64,000 bases of DNA from Paraburkholderia ferrariae NBRC 106233 (lineage in GTDB: Bacteria; Pseudomonadota; Gammaproteobacteria; Burkholderiales; Burkholderiaceae), in the NCBI RefSeq assembly GCF_000685035.1, contig NZ_BAYB01000002.1, positions 372,001 to 436,000 of the forward strand, read 5' to 3'. The notes under the pieces are model-generated. The model worked only from the letters and a program-made list of their open reading frames with translations, did not search any database and had not been told where the DNA came from. Made by a program: the position numbers and the translations under genes. This document shows, piece by piece, positions 63,236-64,000 of the stretch. Positions within the stretch are counted from its first letter, which is position 1; each line of letters starts with the position of its first letter.

Positions 63236-64000
63236 TGCGATCCGCCTCCACCACGCTCACGCCCGAAGACACTCCGGCACGCGGTTTCGTTGCGCGACGC
63301 CGCGACAGCCTGCTCGCGCTGCTCGAACGCGGCGGTCTGCTATTCGTCCTCGCCGCGCTGATCGTGGTATTCGCCGTGCGCGAGCCGGCGTTCCTCAACG
63401 TGGCCAACCTGTTCAGCATCCTGCAGGCCGTATCCATTGTTGCGCTGCTCGGGATCGGCGTGACCATCACGCTGGCGGCCGGCGGGTTCGATCTCTCGGT
63501 GGGCAGCATCGCTGCCTCCGCGCAGATGGCGGCGAGCTACGTGCTGGTGGTCTGGCACGGCGGTGCGTGGGGCGCCGTGGCGGCTTGCCTCGCACTGGGA
63601 ATCGCGGCGGGGCTCTTCAACGGTGTGCTGATTACACGCCTTCACGTGCCCGACCAGCTCGCGACGCTCGGCACGCTGTTCCTGCTCGCGGGTCTGCAAC
63701 TGATTCCCACGGGCGGCCGCTCGCTGGCCACCGGCACGATCCTGCCGGACGGCACCGAGGCGGACGGTACGTTTCCCGACGCTTTTCTCGCCTTTGGCCG
63801 CGCGCGCCTGCTCGATGTGATTCCCGCCCCGGTGCTCGTGCTGCTGGCGGTGACCGTGCTGGTTTCCATCGTGATGGCCGCCACGCGCTGGGGGCGCGTG
63901 ATCTACGCCATCGGCGGCAACGAAACGGCGGCGCGCCTGGCGGGCGCACCGGCCGCGCGCTACCGGATTGCGGCTTATGTGGCTTCGGGCGCCATCGCTT
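63232..64000 (+). CDS. Sugar ABC transporter permease, RbsC type, 3' truncated
   Basis: The ATG overlaps the ATPase stop (ATGA). At least 256 residues are visible, with about seven hydrophobic helices, the family motif LAAGGFDLSVGSIAASAQ and IYAIGGNETAARLAGAPAARYR, the ATPase contact loop. The gene runs off the right edge. It belongs to the second Rbs-type operon. Confidence 0.92.
   Translation, partial: MMRSASTTLTPEDTPARGFVARRRDSLLALLERGGLLFVLAALIVVFAVREPAFLNVANLFSILQAVSIVALLGIGVTITLAAGGFDLSVGSIAASAQMAASYVLVVWHGGAWGAVAACLALGIAAGLFNGVLITRLHVPDQLATLGTLFLLAGLQLIPTGGRSLATGTILPDGTEADGTFPDAFLAFGRARLLDVIPAPVLVLLAVTVLVSIVMAATRWGRVIYAIGGNETAARLAGAPAARYRIAAYVASGAIA

Noticed and set aside
1..64000. 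Prophage, insertion sequence or CRISPR array
   Set aside because: No transposase, integrase, phage structural gene, Cas gene or regularly spaced repeats were found on either strand.

Overview
The window looks like chromosomal DNA of a Burkholderiaceae beta-proteobacterium (Burkholderia, Paraburkholderia or Caballeronia type). This rests on high GC throughout, a 16-strand-type general porin, an HU protein with a Lys/Ala-rich tail, a DUF3331 protein, many LysR regulators and Rbs-type sugar ABC operons. There are no rRNA genes, phage genes, transposases or CRISPR arrays. Genus-level placement is inference.

Layout. 0-6.5 kb: truncated POT peptide transporter, HU-like protein, LysR regulator, porin and a BrkB/YihY membrane protein. 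6.7-16 kb: a self-contained selenocysteine locus, fdoG-fdoH-fdoI-fdhE-selA-selB-selC. The formate dehydrogenase alpha subunit has an in-frame UGA at codon 197, followed by a SECIS hairpin. The genes for Sec-tRNA synthesis (selA), the Sec elongation factor (selB) and tRNA-Sec (selC) follow directly; only selD is not in the window. 16-23 kb: two membrane diguanylate cyclases facing apart, an SRPBCC protein, an aspartyl protease/PDZ protein, a VOC relic, a methyltransferase and a TPR membrane protein. Part of this block looks less GC-rich and carries relics.

23-28 kb: a LysR regulator divergent from an M20 peptidase-MFS-serine hydrolase operon with overlapping genes. 28-37 kb: a decayed small secreted-protein gene, a soluble receptor with an N-terminal MCP module, an orphan HigA-type antitoxin, a second DnaN-like sliding clamp, an OmpR/EnvZ-type two-component pair, a Ser-rich low-complexity protein, an OsmC protein, a GntR/FCD regulator with a palindromic operator and a VOC-like protein. 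37.5-47 kb: a PotF-like binding protein, a DhaK-DhaL fusion kinase, and a LysR regulator divergent from a ribose-type ABC operon (binding protein, ATPase, permease, ribokinase).

47-55 kb: a truncated isochorismatase-like gene, a DUF3331 pair, LysR, acetoacetate decarboxylase, AraC + EamA exporter, a DsbG-like protein, an alpha/beta hydrolase and Ohr. Upstream of ohr lie three operator-like dyads, one inside the spacer of a good sigma-70 promoter. 55-64 kb: a PhnD-like protein divergent from a fatty-acid desaturase with a coupled small gene, a sulfonate-type binding protein, a flavin monooxygenase coupled to an acyl-CoA dehydrogenase-like remnant, and the start of a second Rbs-type ABC operon that runs off the right edge.

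The clearest functional story is formate oxidation by a membrane-bound, periplasm-facing selenoenzyme made with locally encoded Sec machinery. The most unusual single gene is the extra sliding clamp.
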